Assembly (NCBI GenBank): GCA_022457065.1
Contig: JAJGBQ010000006.1
Coordinates: forward strand, 124,001 to 188,000
Source: Curvularia sp. ZM96
Lineage: Eukaryota; Ascomycota; Dothideomycetes; Pleosporales; Pleosporaceae
Length of the DNA stretch: 64,000 nucleotides
Direction: 5' to 3'
Positions 33,873-46,400 of this stretch are shown in pieces. Within the stretch, counting starts at the first letter, position 1; every line of letters begins with the position of its first letter. A program made the position numbers and the translations under genes. The notes beneath the pieces were generated by a model. The model did not search any database, was not told where the DNA came from, and saw only the letters and a program-made list of their open reading frames with translations.

Positions 33873-33920
33873 TAACGTTTAAAAATAGGGCAAAGGGCAG
33901 ACTACGCTATACATATTAGG

Positions 33921-34012
33921 ACAGGCAATTCCCGCTAGGATATAGAAAAATTCTAGCCCGTGCGGAGCTAGGAATTGCATTTCTAGTCGTGCTAGATTAG
34001 GACTAGCCTAAG
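33921..34012 (+). repeat. Dispersed 92-bp repeat, copy 2
   Basis: A diverged partner of 11855-11946 (AGGCAATTCCCGCTAGGATATAG...). This copy is richer in C and G at the differing sites, so it is the less RIP-mutated one. It lies inside the 84-bp inverted repeat bracket. Confidence 0.55.
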
Positions 34013-34315
34013 CACTTTACCTAATTAGAAAACCGCTAGAAATCAGAAAACGTGCTAGGAATAGAGTTTTTTGTGTTTATAGTAATTAACACCTTCCTAT
34101 CTATAAGAGGCTGCGCCCTAGTAGTCTACTAGAAGGTTATATAAACTAAAACTACGTAGTTCTTTCTTTATATAGATACGTAACAAAGTAAGAAGAAGTA
34201 TAAGAAGGTCTTACACGTAGTTTCTCTTACCTTTCTTATCTTTCTTCTTCTGTACAATAGGTGAATGCACACTTAATAGTTAGTCCTCTCCAACTATAAC
34301 ACATTTATATTATTA

Positions 34316-34399
34316 AGTCTACTAGTTATAGCTTTAGCTTTAGTTACTAACTACTTATAGAAACTGAAGCTGGAAACTGGAGCTTACTAAACAGGTCCT
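34316..34399 (-). repeat. 84-bp inverted repeat, right arm
   Basis: Reverse-complement partner of 29661-29744: read on the minus strand it starts AGGACCTGTTTAGTAAGCTC. Together the arms bracket 4.74 kb holding the regulator, the reductase and the tautomerase relic. The flanks (TCTACTTA left, AGGTTGAA right) do not form a target duplication. Confidence 0.8.
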
Positions 34400-35313
34400 A
34401 GGTTGAAGTGGCGTGATCTTCACATGCGAATGGCAACTTGTAGCAAGGCATGTGAAAATGATGTTTGTTTCGCTTCGAAGACCATATGCCACCTATCACA
34501 GCTTGGCGCTCTTAAACTTGTTGGGAAGGCCTCAACTAACACTCACGTTCGTGACCTGCTATGAGCTTGATAACTAGCTCTTTAATGCGGCTTTCAGTAC
34601 CTCGCTCTACGTACAACCACAGCTACGTAGGACAGTGACATGGTCGTAAACCTAGGGTTAAGGAAAAACCAGGTATCTGTACGGAGAGAAAATCTGAATA
34701 TAGGTGGATGCTAGACCTGCGAGAAGGACAGAGCTGCCTCTGACGTTCCTGTCCAAGCGAAGGCACTTACAATAGCTTATTTTGAAACTCACCTCACAAA
34801 CTGCGGGGTAGCCTTAGCGTTGCACATGTTCTCACCACAAACTGCAAGTCCATCAAAACGAGATGTTATTCGAGGGAGTTTATTGGTCTAGTATGGGCCC
34901 CCAGGGATCTGCTCCCACGGTCCCAAAGGTTCTTTGACTTGCTCTAGCACGATTCGCTTCATTGCCGTCCTAGTCACGTATCTGCGCGGGGGAAGAAGCG
35001 ACAGTAAACCAATCGGGTTTCAACGCGCAGACGATTATGTGTGCAAGTCTGCGTCTACGCGGCTTACGTGTAGATGTCATAATACACCAGAATGGTGCTA
35101 CGCCATACTTGTATTTAATATGTTGGTAGGTACATAACGTTCAGTCTCCCTCATTTTTCCCCTTACATTTCCCAGACTGTCACGTTGAAACCTACCTTCA
35201 AATCACACTAGAGCTGTCAATATTTACTATTTAGTACAGCTTTGGCATTCGCAAAAAGCTAGCTTACACAATCCCATCCTCGTTAGTTGAACCGTGGAGA
35301 GCCACATCACCCA
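34400..35313. other. Upstream region of the Argonaute gene
   Basis: About 0.9 kb of normal composition with no supported gene. The Argonaute promoter should lie in its last few hundred bases. Confidence 0.4.
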
Positions 35314-38300
35314 ATGTCAGGTCCACCCAATCGTGGACGTGATAGGGGTGGTAGAGGCCGTGGCGATCAGTCGTTGCCTTTTCAACCTCGAGGGCGCGGA
35401 AGGGGAGATAGAGGGAATTTTAGAGAAAGAGGAAGAGGAGACTCTGGCGGAAGGGGAAGAGCGGATTTTGAACCGAGAGGCAGGGGGAATTTTGGTCCGA
35501 GAGGAAGGGGTCGCGGAGCTCCGGTGGAAATTGAGGTTTTCAAGCAAGTTTTACCCTCTGATCTTCTTGGAATACCTTGCAACTAACTGAACGAGTACTG
35601 TAGACAAGGCGATGGTCCATGTCCCGAGCCTGATAAGACGGTCGAACGAATCGAAAACAAATCTGCTGTTGAAGTGAAGAAAACGAAGCATGGCGAGTCG
35701 AACCCACCAAGGCCGGGATATGGTGCTGTGGGGACGAAGATCATCCTCTGGACAAATTATTTTAAACTCGACTCCAAGTCTGATTTGGAACTTTACCGCT
35801 ATAGCTTTGCGATTGCTCCAGATCACAAAGGAAACGCACCAACAGGCAAGAAAGCCAGAAGAATCATGCAACTTCTCCTAGAGGAGCATTTCTTCTCACA
35901 AGGGCATAGTATCGCGACCGATTTCAAGTCGAACTTGATTTCTCGGAATGAGCTTGACATACAGGAGGACGAATACGTCGTTACCTACAGATCTGAGGAA
36001 GAAGACACATCGGCACCAAATGCGAAACAGTACCGATGTCGCATCCAGTTCACAGGATCCCTTACACTAGTTGAACTGATCAATCATTTGACCTCAACAC
36101 AAGCAGGCCTGATGTTTGGTTCCAAAGACGAAATCATTCAAGCCTTGAATATCGTAGTTGGTAACCACCCAAAATCCGAGACTTCGATAGCAAGCATTGG
36201 GGCGAATCGACATTTTGATCTAAATCTTGGCCCTCAGGATAGAATGAGTCTTGGTTCTGGCCTACAGGTGATCCGCGGTTTCTTCATGAGTGTTCGCGCC
36301 GCAACCGCTCGCGTCCTCGTCAATGTGCAAGTCAAGAACATGGCCTTCTATGATGAAGGTCCTCTCGATAAGCTCATGATGGCTTTCATGCAAGGTAATG
36401 GCCCAAATAAAGTCAATCTACTTAAGTTTGTGAAAAGACTGTCGGTAGATGTTACACACATTGTCCGCAAGAATCGCCAGGGTCAGCGCATTCCTCGGAT
36501 TAAGACTATACAGGGTTTTGCAAGCAAGGATGATGGCCGCAACTTGGCACATCCGCCAATAGTGCCAAAATTCGGCGCCGGTGCGAAAGAAGTGAAGTTC
36601 TTTTTGGATGACTCTTCGAGCGCACCTGCAGCTGCGCCTGTTGGAGGAGGGAAGAAAGGTAAAAAGGGTGTCAAAGCTGGACCGGCACCACCTTCCCAGG
36701 GCAAGTACATAAGTGTCTTTGATTTCTTCAAAGAGAGTAAGCCTTCGTCCTGTTCCAAACCACGTTCCTAATATTGATGTTTATAGCGTATGGTATTACA
36801 ATCAAGGACCCAGCATTACCCGTAATCAACGTAGCAACGAGAGACAACCCTTCGTATTTACCGGTCGACATCTGCAACGTCCGACCTGGGCAGCCCGCAG
36901 GTGCAAAGCTGAGTAGTGCGCAGACACAGCAGATGATTCGCTTCGCTGTGCGGCGGCCCGTTCGCAACGCCCAGTCCATTGTCACTTCCGGTGGCCGCCT
37001 ACTGGGGTTCGAGCCGCTGAATGCAACTTTGGTACGATAAGCAACCTTAGCGTAAGTTCAAGCTAATGATTGTACAGAATGCTTTTGACATCAATGTGGT
37101 ACCTAAATTGATCACCGTTCCCGGTCGAGTACTGGGGGCTCCCACCATTAGATATCTCGGGAGTGATGTGACAACGCCAAGGTTTGGGAGCTGGGACATG
37201 CGAACGGTGAAATTCGTTACCAAAACCGACCTGCCCCGATGGACTTACTTACGGATCTCTTTGGCAGGCACCGACAGCCCTTGGCAAACCGACCAAGGCT
37301 TTCTCAGCAAACTGGATGAATTCCAAAGCAAACTCAGAGAGCTCGGGATATCGGTGAACAGCTACATGCCGGGGTTGCACATCATCCCAGATTCTCAACA
37401 GATGGAGGCTCAGATCGACCACTGGGTGCATAGGTTTGTGATCAATCCCAGCAAACCAAAATTGATCCTGGTGATCATTCCTGACGCAGTCATGACTACC
37501 GTCTACAATCACATCAAATACATATGCGACGTTAAGGAGGGAATCCTCAATGTCTGCGTCTTAGCTTCCAAGTTTGCCAGAGCTAGTCCGCAGTATTTGG
37601 CCAACGTGGGTTTGAAGTTCAACCTAAAACTGGGCGGCAGAAACCATTCCCTAGATCCATTGAAATTAGGGTTCATTCGGCATGGGAAGACGATGGTCGT
37701 TGGAATCGACGTTACCCATCCGTCTCCAGGTTCTTCTTCGAAAGCCCCCAGTGTTGCAGGGATAGTCGCCTCGGTAGATGGATGGTTAGGGCAGTGGCCA
37801 GCCGACATTCGCGTTCAACCTGCTCAGCAGGAAATGGTGGCCGACCTGGACGCGCTCTTCAAGTCACGTCTTGTGCTCTGGAGGGAGCGTAACAAAAGTT
37901 TACCAGAAAACATTCTTGTATACAGGGATGGTGTGTCTGAGGGCCAGTACAATATTGTCCTCGAGGAGGAACTTCCTGCTCTCCGTGAGGCCTGCAAAAT
38001 GGTGTATCCTGCTTCAGACACTAAAGCTGGAAAGCCACACATTACGATCATCATCGTCGGGAAACGACACAACACTCGCTTCTACCCTACGAAGAAAGAA
38101 GACGCCGACCGCGGGAGTAACCCTGTAAACGGTACAGTAGTTGACCGCGGCGTCACCGAGGCTCGCAACTGGGACTTTTTCCTCCAGGCGCACGCCGCGA
38201 TTCAGGGCACTGCCCGACCAGCTCACTACTATGTCATTTACGATCAGATTTTTCGCACTTTGCAGTTGCAGCCACAGTTCCAGACCGCTGCGGATGCCCT

Positions 38301-38553
38301 TGAGGACCTGACGCACAATATGTGTTATCTGTTTGGAAGGGCCACTAAAGCTGTGAGCATTTGTCCCCCGGCGTACTATGCTGATCTTGTCTGTAAGAGA
38401 GCACGATGTTACTTGAGCGGATTATTTGACCCTTCACCACTTTCAAGTCCTGATGCGAGCTCGGTTGGGACTAGTGTGGCGGCGGTCCGAACACCTGACT
38501 CCAGCCTGGTGACAATACACCCCAGTGTCAGAAACTCCATGTTTTACGTTTAA
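35314..38553 (+). CDS. Argonaute protein (RNA silencing)
   Basis: Four exons (35314-35543, 35604-36736, 36787-37031, 37078-38553) give about 1,027 aa. Residues about 5-70 form an Arg-Gly-rich tail typical of fungal Argonautes. An N/linker region, a PAZ domain (ending near KYISVFDFFKE...LPVINVATRDNPSYLP), MID and PIWI domains follow. The slicer tetrad is present as DEDD: Asp747 (GIDVTHPSP), Glu788 (QQEMVADL), Asp820 (YRDGVSEGQ) and Asp972 (PPAYYADLV, where animal proteins have His). Spacing 747-788-820 matches human AGO2 (597-637-669). The C-terminus ends in the usual aromatic MFYV. It should load small RNAs and cut matching transcripts. The first intron uses a GC donor. No lesions. The helicase/AAA gene follows in tandem. 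Confidence 0.93.
35544..35603 (+). other. GC-AG intron in the Argonaute gene
   Basis: The donor reads AA|GCAAGT, the strict consensus of GC-AG introns. A good branch site (CTAAC, near 35584) precedes TGTAG. Using it gives phase 2 on both sides and the smooth join EVFK|QGDGPCPEPD. The only nearby GT donor (35548) would put exon 2 out of frame and hit a stop. Confidence 0.75.
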
Positions 38554-39065
38554 CATTGAAAAACTGTGTTTCTTGAGTTTGGTATATGAAAGGAGCTCAC
38601 ATCGTTTTTCTGGAGAATCATAGTATGGGAATGAAACAAGATAGATCTCGATAAACTAACTCACATCATTGACGTAACTACAAGTGCTAATCCAATGTCA
38701 TTCTCTTTACCCTGTTCTCTCGTCATGCGTTGATCTACACCACAAAGTTTTGCGACCGCTCTGCTGTAGATAGGACCTGCTCTTGACGCGCTACATGGTT
38801 GTAAACTATGTTGTAACAAAGGCAACCATTGTGTAGTTTTAGGGGATAGTAATCTCCGCACCAATGACGAAACTTCCTCATGTGCGATGTATTGCGGGGT
38901 AAGACAGCGTAAAGAGCATATCCGCCTGCACCTCCCACTCACTCTGAAAGAAATCTCTGCTGCTCTTTTCATCTCCTGGAATCTTGCCATATACAATCAT
39001 TATCTCTTCACCAAATCATAGCAAACCCACACGAGCTGCCTCATAGCACCTCACGGTTTATCAAC
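38554..39065. other. Spacer between Argonaute and helicase/AAA genes
   Basis: 512 bp in a tandem arrangement. It holds the Argonaute 3' region and the next promoter. No other feature is supported. Confidence 0.4.
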
Positions 39066-42000
39066 ATGCCAAGCGAGAAGACCTCTCCCCGCAGCATCAG
39101 GCTTCGGTCTCTATTCACAGGCGTGATCAAGGGCAAGAAGTCTATCGACAGTAACAATGCCAGGTTGTTCCTCGAGGCTGTTTGCGACCAGGACAACAAG
39201 GGTCTATGCATCCAGAAAATCCAAGCCAGCGAGCACGGCCGAGCAGCCTTTCAGGCAGCCTTCAGTTCAAGCACAGAACTTCCCTTCCTCCAAGGATCAG
39301 TAACGGCGATTCTACGTTACCTCGCAACGCCGGAACTAAAGACACTGTGTGGCGGAGCCGTGCTGCAGCAAATAATTCTAAATTTTGTGGAAGCGGAACT
39401 TGTTTGGGATGCATTCATAAGTGCATTCAAATCCAGTCAGCTAGATGGAGAAGGAGAGGAAGCGTTCTCTTGGCTGTTGTTAGAACTTCTATCTCTCCCC
39501 AAGGAGAAAGCCACTACCTTCGTGCCACTGGCAGAAGATAGCGGCATCAAAGAGAGACTTTTAAAATCGAGCATACAGGACGTTCGCCTACGTGGTCAGA
39601 GAATTGTGCATATTGTCGGAAATTTGCTCGCAGGGCACTCGAACCGAGCGAGCGGACCTGGAGGGCGGCACGACAACGATTTCTCTGAGATCAATAAGAT
39701 CACGATTCTTCCAACGGCCGATGAGCTCTCGGCAAAAGACCCTTACCTCCCACGAGCTCATGAGACGAATAGCCTTGCACAACGACCCGACGGGCTTGCC
39801 TTTCACATTGAGGGCCAGTTCCGTCTGCTTCGCGAGGACATGTTGCGTGAAATGAGAGAGGAGATACAAATCGCGCTCGGCACCCGAAAGGGGCAGCGTA
39901 GGGCATTTTCAATTGAATACCTCTCCATGGCTGGAGTCCACTGTGACGGCCGGAATCAGTGGGCTATACAACTCCAATGCATGAATGACCTCCCACAAAT
40001 GCCCAAGAAGGACCAGTCAGTCCGAAGACAGTTTCTCAAAGACCATCCGAAATACTTGAAGCACGAATCGTTGACGTGCATCATTGCCGATGAGGAGATT
40101 GTAACGCTAGGAACTTTGATCCGCGAAGAGGATCTTCTAGTAATGCAGCCACCAGTTCTTTGTATGCAGATCTCAGGGGCCGACTCACACAGAGCGCTGC
40201 ACCGTATAAAGGGAGCAAAGGTCGTCAAGTTAGTACAGCTTAGCACAGCCGTGTTCTCTTATGCACCCATCCTGAAGCAGCTTAAGGAGATTAAAGAGTT
40301 ATCCTTCGAGCACGAAATTCTTCGCTGGACCACCAATTCAAAACCAAAGCCCCCCACCTACGAGCTTTCATCCGTGATCATGGACTTGCTGAAAAAGATG
40401 CTTCAGAATCCTTCATTTGATATTCAGGACGTTCTTCAACTTCCCGATGTTACAAAGCTAGATAAATCACAGGCCGCATGTTTCATCACAGGGATGCTTC
40501 AAAGATTGAGTACAATTCAAGGACCTCCAGGTGAGTCAAACTTCGATTCCTGATGGATTCCTCTCCTGATAGAATACAGGGACAGGAAAGTCGTTCATTG
40601 GTGCCTTGCTTGCGAAAGCCATTTTCTGTCACTCAGAGGAGACGATTCTGATCCTGACCTACAAACACCATGCCTTGGATCAATTCATCGAAGACCTGAT
40701 TAAACTAGGGATTCCAAGAGCACAAATTGTCCGTCTAGGTTCGACCCAGAAGGCTGCTCCCTCTGTCCAAGACCTTTCGATGAAAGACGCTGCATCACTC
40801 GTAAGGCTTACACGAGAACAATGCGATATTCTTGACTGGGTCCGAAGACAGGCTCAAGATGAAGGGCAAAATCTGCAGGATGCTTTCGTCGGCCTAGAGC
40901 AGGAGACCTTTTCGAAACAGGACATTCTAGAGCATCTTGAATTCCTCACCGAAGGTCCGCCTTTCTTTTTGGCTTTTGAAGTTCCGGCACGAAATGATGG
41001 AGCGGCTCACGTGGGAAAGAAGGGGAAAGCCATTGATAGCAAATTCTATCTGCTGGATCGGTGGTGTCGGGGAAAGGATGCTACGCCGTTCAAGAGGGTC
41101 GCACTGAAGTATCGTGAGGTGTGGGATATCAAAGCATCCGAACGTCTAAGACTGCAACACGAATGGAAAGCAGGGATCTTGAAAGAAAGATTGGAAGCAG
41201 TTCAATCCGCCGGCCATAGCTACAACCAGTATCTCGAACAAATCGCGTTTATATATCTAGAGCGGGATCTCACCGTCCTCCGATCAAAGCGCATCATAGC
41301 CTGTACTACCACAGCTGCAGCAAAGTATGTGCAAAGTCTGAGATTGGTGTGTCCTGGAGTAGTCCTTGTGGAAGAAGCGGGAGAAATACTGGAAAGCCAC
41401 ATCTTGACAGCACTTGGTCCAGACACAAAACAGCTCATTCTAATTGGAGATCACAAGCAACTTCGGCCGAAGGTAAACTTTGCCCTTAGCGTTGAGAAAG
41501 ATGACGGCTATGATCTAAACCGATCCCTCTTCGAAAGGCTCGTACTACGAGGATATCCCCATTGCACTCTGCTCCAGCAACACCGCATGCGACCTGAACT
41601 CGCGGACTTCGTGAGAGAGCTAACATATCCAGCCCTTGTCGATGCCAAGACCACGAAGAATAGACCCAATGTCAAGGGACTTCAGGACAATATCATCTTC
41701 CTGAATCACACCGAAAACGAAGAAGAGGTGCAAAACGTACGCGATTGGAAAGACGGTACATCTCCCTCTACGAAGCGGAATCCGTATGAGGTACACATGG
41801 CAGTCAAATGCCTGCGTTACCTCAGCCAGCAGGAAATCAACGCACCAACGGAAAAGATTGTTATCTTGACCCCTTATCTCGGCCAGCTCCACCTCCTGAG
41901 AGATGAGCTCAGCAAATCCAATGATCCAGTTTTGAATGATCTTGATTCCCACGACTTGGTCCGAGCCGGTTTGATGCCTTCTGCAACGGCACAGGTGAAT

Positions 42001-45000
42001 AAACCAGAAGTTAGGATATCTACGATAGGTGAGTCATCGTAATATGAAACTTGAGTCGCACGCGATGAGCGATTTCAGAACTATTTATCGAGCAGATCAA
42101 ATGCACTGACGAACTACAGACAATTTTCAGGGCGATGAAAGCGAGATCGTTATCGTGTCACTGACAAGAAGCAACAACAATGGAGACATAGGATTTTTGT
42201 CTTCTCCCGAACGTCTCAACGTGCTTCTCTCACGCGCTAGGAATGGGATGATCATTATAGGTAACGCAGAGACCTTTATGAGGTCCAGAAAGGGTGGGGC
42301 TTTGTGGAGACGATTCATGGACATGCTCAAGGCTAAGAACCATATCTATAACGGTCTTCCAGTCAAATGTGAACAGCATCCCGAACGACTCGTTCTGCTA
42401 CGTTCTCCCGAGGACTTCGATAAGGAATGTCCTGACGGTGGATGCAAAGAGTTCTGGTAAGCCTCCAGCAAGTATCAGCTTCTCTCCTAATGCAGTCTGC
42501 AGCGGATCCTTGTTGGAATGTAAAGTACACAAATGCCCTAGACGCTGCCACTATCGCTCCGATCACTCCAAAATGCACTGCGACAAGATCGTGGAGCTCA
42601 AGTGCTCGAAAGGACATGTGGAGAAGCGAAGATGTCAAGAAGTCAAACCACTGACATGCAAAATTTGCGACATTGACGATAAACGGGACCAGGATACCTT
42701 AGAAAGAGATTTAGAGCTCCAGAACATACGGTTGAAAGCCCAAGTCAAGCATGACATGGATATCGCAGCTATCGACATGCAAATACGGAAGATTAGAGAG
42801 GAGGTCGAGGACAAAAAAACGGCTCTGGAAAGGGCAAGTGCACTACAACAGAAGAAGAACGACCTAGAGGCAGCTCGACGTCTGGCAACACAGTCTTCCC
42901 AACAAGCTTCACAGAAGGCCGCCGAAACCATACAGCATCTCTCGACCCCAAAGCCTTCAGCTAGGGAAAGCCATGGTAAGGTTTCTAAAGAGCCAGATGA
43001 ACAAGACCCGAAAACCCAGGCTCCTCCGAAACTAGCTGCACTCGTGGCAAGCCCCTCGGAGATTGAATGGGAGAGACAAAAGAGAGTTGACGGGGCTTCT
43101 AATACTGCAATCGATGATATTATGGCACTCACCGGACTAGAGGCAGTCAAAGAGAAATTTCTCGACATAAAGTCAAAGATCGAGACTGTTCAGCGACAGG
43201 GAATCGATATGAAGAAGGAGAGAATGGGAATGGTAATGCTTGGGAATCCTGGCACAGGTACGCGCTTCGAGAGCCCTCTATTGACCCGCTGACGCGTTGT
43301 AGGCAAAACAACGGTGGCTCGAATTTACGCACGATTCTTAGCTTCCGTTGGGGCGTTACCTGGAAAGGAATTTGTGGAGATCACAGGTTCTGCATTAGCC
43401 AACGAAGGTGTCCCTGGTGCGAAGAAGATAATTGACCGTCTCGTGAATGCTGGAGGTGGCGTCTTGTTTATTGATGAAGCCTACCAACTTGCGTCTGGGA
43501 ACAGCCTCGGGGGAAAGAATGTCCTAGATTTCATTCTAGCAGAGATTGAGGAACGCAGGGGGACTATTGCCTTCATTCTTGCCGGTTATGTAAAGGAGAT
43601 GGAGAAGTTCTTCGAGCACAACTCCGGGTTCGATAGTAGGATGCCTCATACCCTGAATTTTGCCGACTACTCTGATCAAGAGCTACTGACTATGCTAGAT
43701 GCCATGGTTGGAAGAAGGTACAGCGGCAGAGCTAGCCTTGAGGGCGGCGAACACGGCCTATACGCAAGGATCCTCATCAAACGTCTCGGACGAAGGCGAG
43801 GGACACAGGGGTACGGAAATGCGCGCGCTTTAGAGAACGTATGGGCGCAGGTCACGGAGCGCCAAGCGTCCCGTCTGAGGAGAGAGCGAGTTGCGGGAGG
43901 CTCCCCGGATGACTTGTTATTCAAAAAGGAAGATCTGATAGGACCAGAGCCAACCGGGGCAATAAAGGAAAGTAAGGGGTGGAAGGAACTGCAGTCCCTA
44001 ATAGGGTTGAAAAGAGTCAAGGATTCTGTGAAGGCCCTTGTTGATGCCATACAACGCAACTATCAACGAGAACTCAAGGAACTAGATCCACTCGACTTTA
44101 CACTTCATCGAGTTTTCTTGGAGGCCCTGGGACAGGCAAAACAACGGTTGCCAAATTGTACGGCGCAATTTTGGCCGACATGGGCCTCTTATCCAAACGA
44201 GAAGGTAGGTAGCTCTGCGAACTGACGTCACGTTTCCATGCTAATTAATGAATATAGTAATTGTCAAGAACCCCTCTGATTTCATAGGATCTGTAGTAGG
44301 AGGTTCGGAAGAAAACACCAAAAACGTCCTAAAATCTGCAGCAGGAAAAGTATTGGTGATCGATGAGGCGTACGGCCTTCATGCTGGCGGGGGGGTTGGT
44401 GGTGGTAACAAAGATCCTTTCAAGACGGCTGTTGTTGATACTATCGTGGCCGAGGTGCAAAACACTCCGGGTGAGGACTTGTGTGTTTTGCTACTGGGAT
44501 ACAAAGAAGAAATGGAAGAGATGATGAACCATTCTAACCCCGGCCTGGCAAGACGATTTCGACTCAGCGATGCCTTCCACTTCGATGACTTTGGCAATGA
44601 CGATCTGATGCGAATTCTTGACTTCAAGCTTGAAAAGCAAGGATTGAATGCAACAGACCAAGCGAAGAAAACCGCCCTGGAAGTTCTAGCACGAGAGCGC
44701 GACCGCCCCAATTTCGGGAATGCTGGCGCAGTAGAAAATTTAATATCACGCGCGAAAGAACAAGAGCAGAAGCGGACTTCTGCAGGTGGGAGAGTCGACA
44801 TTGATCCAGAAATCACCTTCCTCCCTCAAGACTTTGACGAAGAGTATGGCCGAGCAGATGGTACTGCATTCAGCTGCAGAAACCTGTTTGCCGATATTGT
44901 TGGGTGTGAAGAGCTCATAGATCAGCTGGAGAAATACCAGCAGATGGCCAAAAATATGAAGGCGTATGGGAAAGACCCTCGAACACAGATTCCGTTTAGT

Positions 45001-46400
45001 TTCCTTTTTAAAGGCCCTCCAGGTCAGAGAATAGTTCCGATCTAGTAGGGTGAGCGTTACTAATTCAATCCCGTGTAGGAACCGGAAAAACAACAGTAGC
45101 ACGGAGGATTAGTAGATTGTACTACAACATGGGCATCTTGAGTTCGAGTGACTTCGTCGAATGCTCCGCATCTGATCTCATCGGCCAATATGTCGGACAT
45201 ACTGGGCCAAAGACACAGAAAAAGCTGACCGAGGCTCTAGGGAGGGTTCTTTTCGTCGATGAAGCGTACCGCTTTTGCGACGGCGCATTTGGAAAAGAGG
45301 CTGTTAATGAGCTCGTCGACTGTCTTACAAAACCGAAATTTATGGGCAAGATAGTAGTTATCCTTGCGGGCTATACTGACCAGATTGACGAACTGTTACG
45401 GATCAACCCTGGCCTTTCTAGCCGCTTCCCCGAGGAGGTCGTTTTTGAGAACATGGACCCAGAGAAGTGCCTCGAACTCTTGGAGCGCGAGATTAGGAAA
45501 CAGGATATAGATGTTTCGCCACCGACGAACTGCATCTCGTCTGCTGAACGTCAACAGATAGTTGACGTGATAGCGAAAGTTTCTAAACTTCAATCATGGG
45601 GAAACGGCCGGGACGTAAAGAACATTGCGAGATCCATCTGCTCCGACGCATTCACCGGTAACACGTCCTCAGCAATGACAGTCGGTGTTCCAAATATTAT
45701 AGACCATCTGAACAAGTTTCTCAAGGCGCGGGAGTCTAGGGACGAAGTTAGGAAGGATACTATGCACCCAGAGCATTTCTTCAGGACTAATACATTACCT
45801 ACGCTGACAGAAGGCCCACCAAATGCTCCTATCAAGAAAACAGCGACGGCATCGAACACAGAAATGTCTCAAGCAACTCCCAAGTGCGCAGAGGAGCCAC
45901 AGGATGAACATAATCCCAAACCGTCTGCACGGTCCTCTCCGCGACGTGACTCCGGCGTGTCCGACGAAATATGGCAACAACTACAGGCAAACATCGTAGA
46001 GGAAAAAGCTCTGGAAGAGGCCGAACAAGCATTCCTGGCAATCCAGGAACGTGAATACCAAGCCCGAAAAGCTGCCGAGGATGCCATAGCTGCCAAAATC
46101 CGACGACTCGAAGAGGAGAAACGCCTCGCGGACGAAAGGCGCCGCAAAGAGATTGAAGCACAGCTGCGAGCAGAGCAAAAGCTGATCGAGGAGGCGTTGA
46201 AGGTAAAGAAGGAGGCAGAAGAGAGATTGGAGAAGGAGAGGAAGGAGGCAGAGAGGAAGAAGCGTGAGGAGATAGCTGTTCAGAAGAGGATTAGGGATAT
46301 GGGGATTTGTCCAATGGGATATAGATGGATTAAGGAGGGGGGAGGGTATCGTTGTTCTGCGGGTGGTCACTTTCTTAGTAATGCTCAGCTCCAGATTTGA
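39066..46400 (+). CDS. NFX1-like SF1 helicase fused to three CbxX/CfqX AAA ATPase modules (one frameshift)
   Basis: Seven exons (39066-40530, 40580-42028, 42120-42456, 42503-43257, 43303-44204, 44258-45022, 45079-46400) total 6,995 nt, about 2,331 codons. SF1 helicase (UPF1/ZNFX1-like): GPPGTGKS near residue 490, VVLVEEAGE, QQHRMRPELADF, then NFQGDESEIVIVSLTRS and ERLNVLLSRAR. A Cys/His-rich NFX1-like stretch follows (CPDGGCKEFCGSLLECKVHK...HKCPRRCHYRSDHSKMHC), then a coiled coil. Three AAA modules of CbxX type come next, with P-loops near residues 1333, 1609 and 1891 and Walker B boxes LFIDEAY, LVIDEAY and LFVDEAY. A long coiled coil and CPMGYRWIKEGGGYRC end it. At about 44121 one base is missing, so GGPGTGKT of module 2 is out of frame until restored. 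Introns interrupt four P-loops or adjoining codons. Confidence 0.85.
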
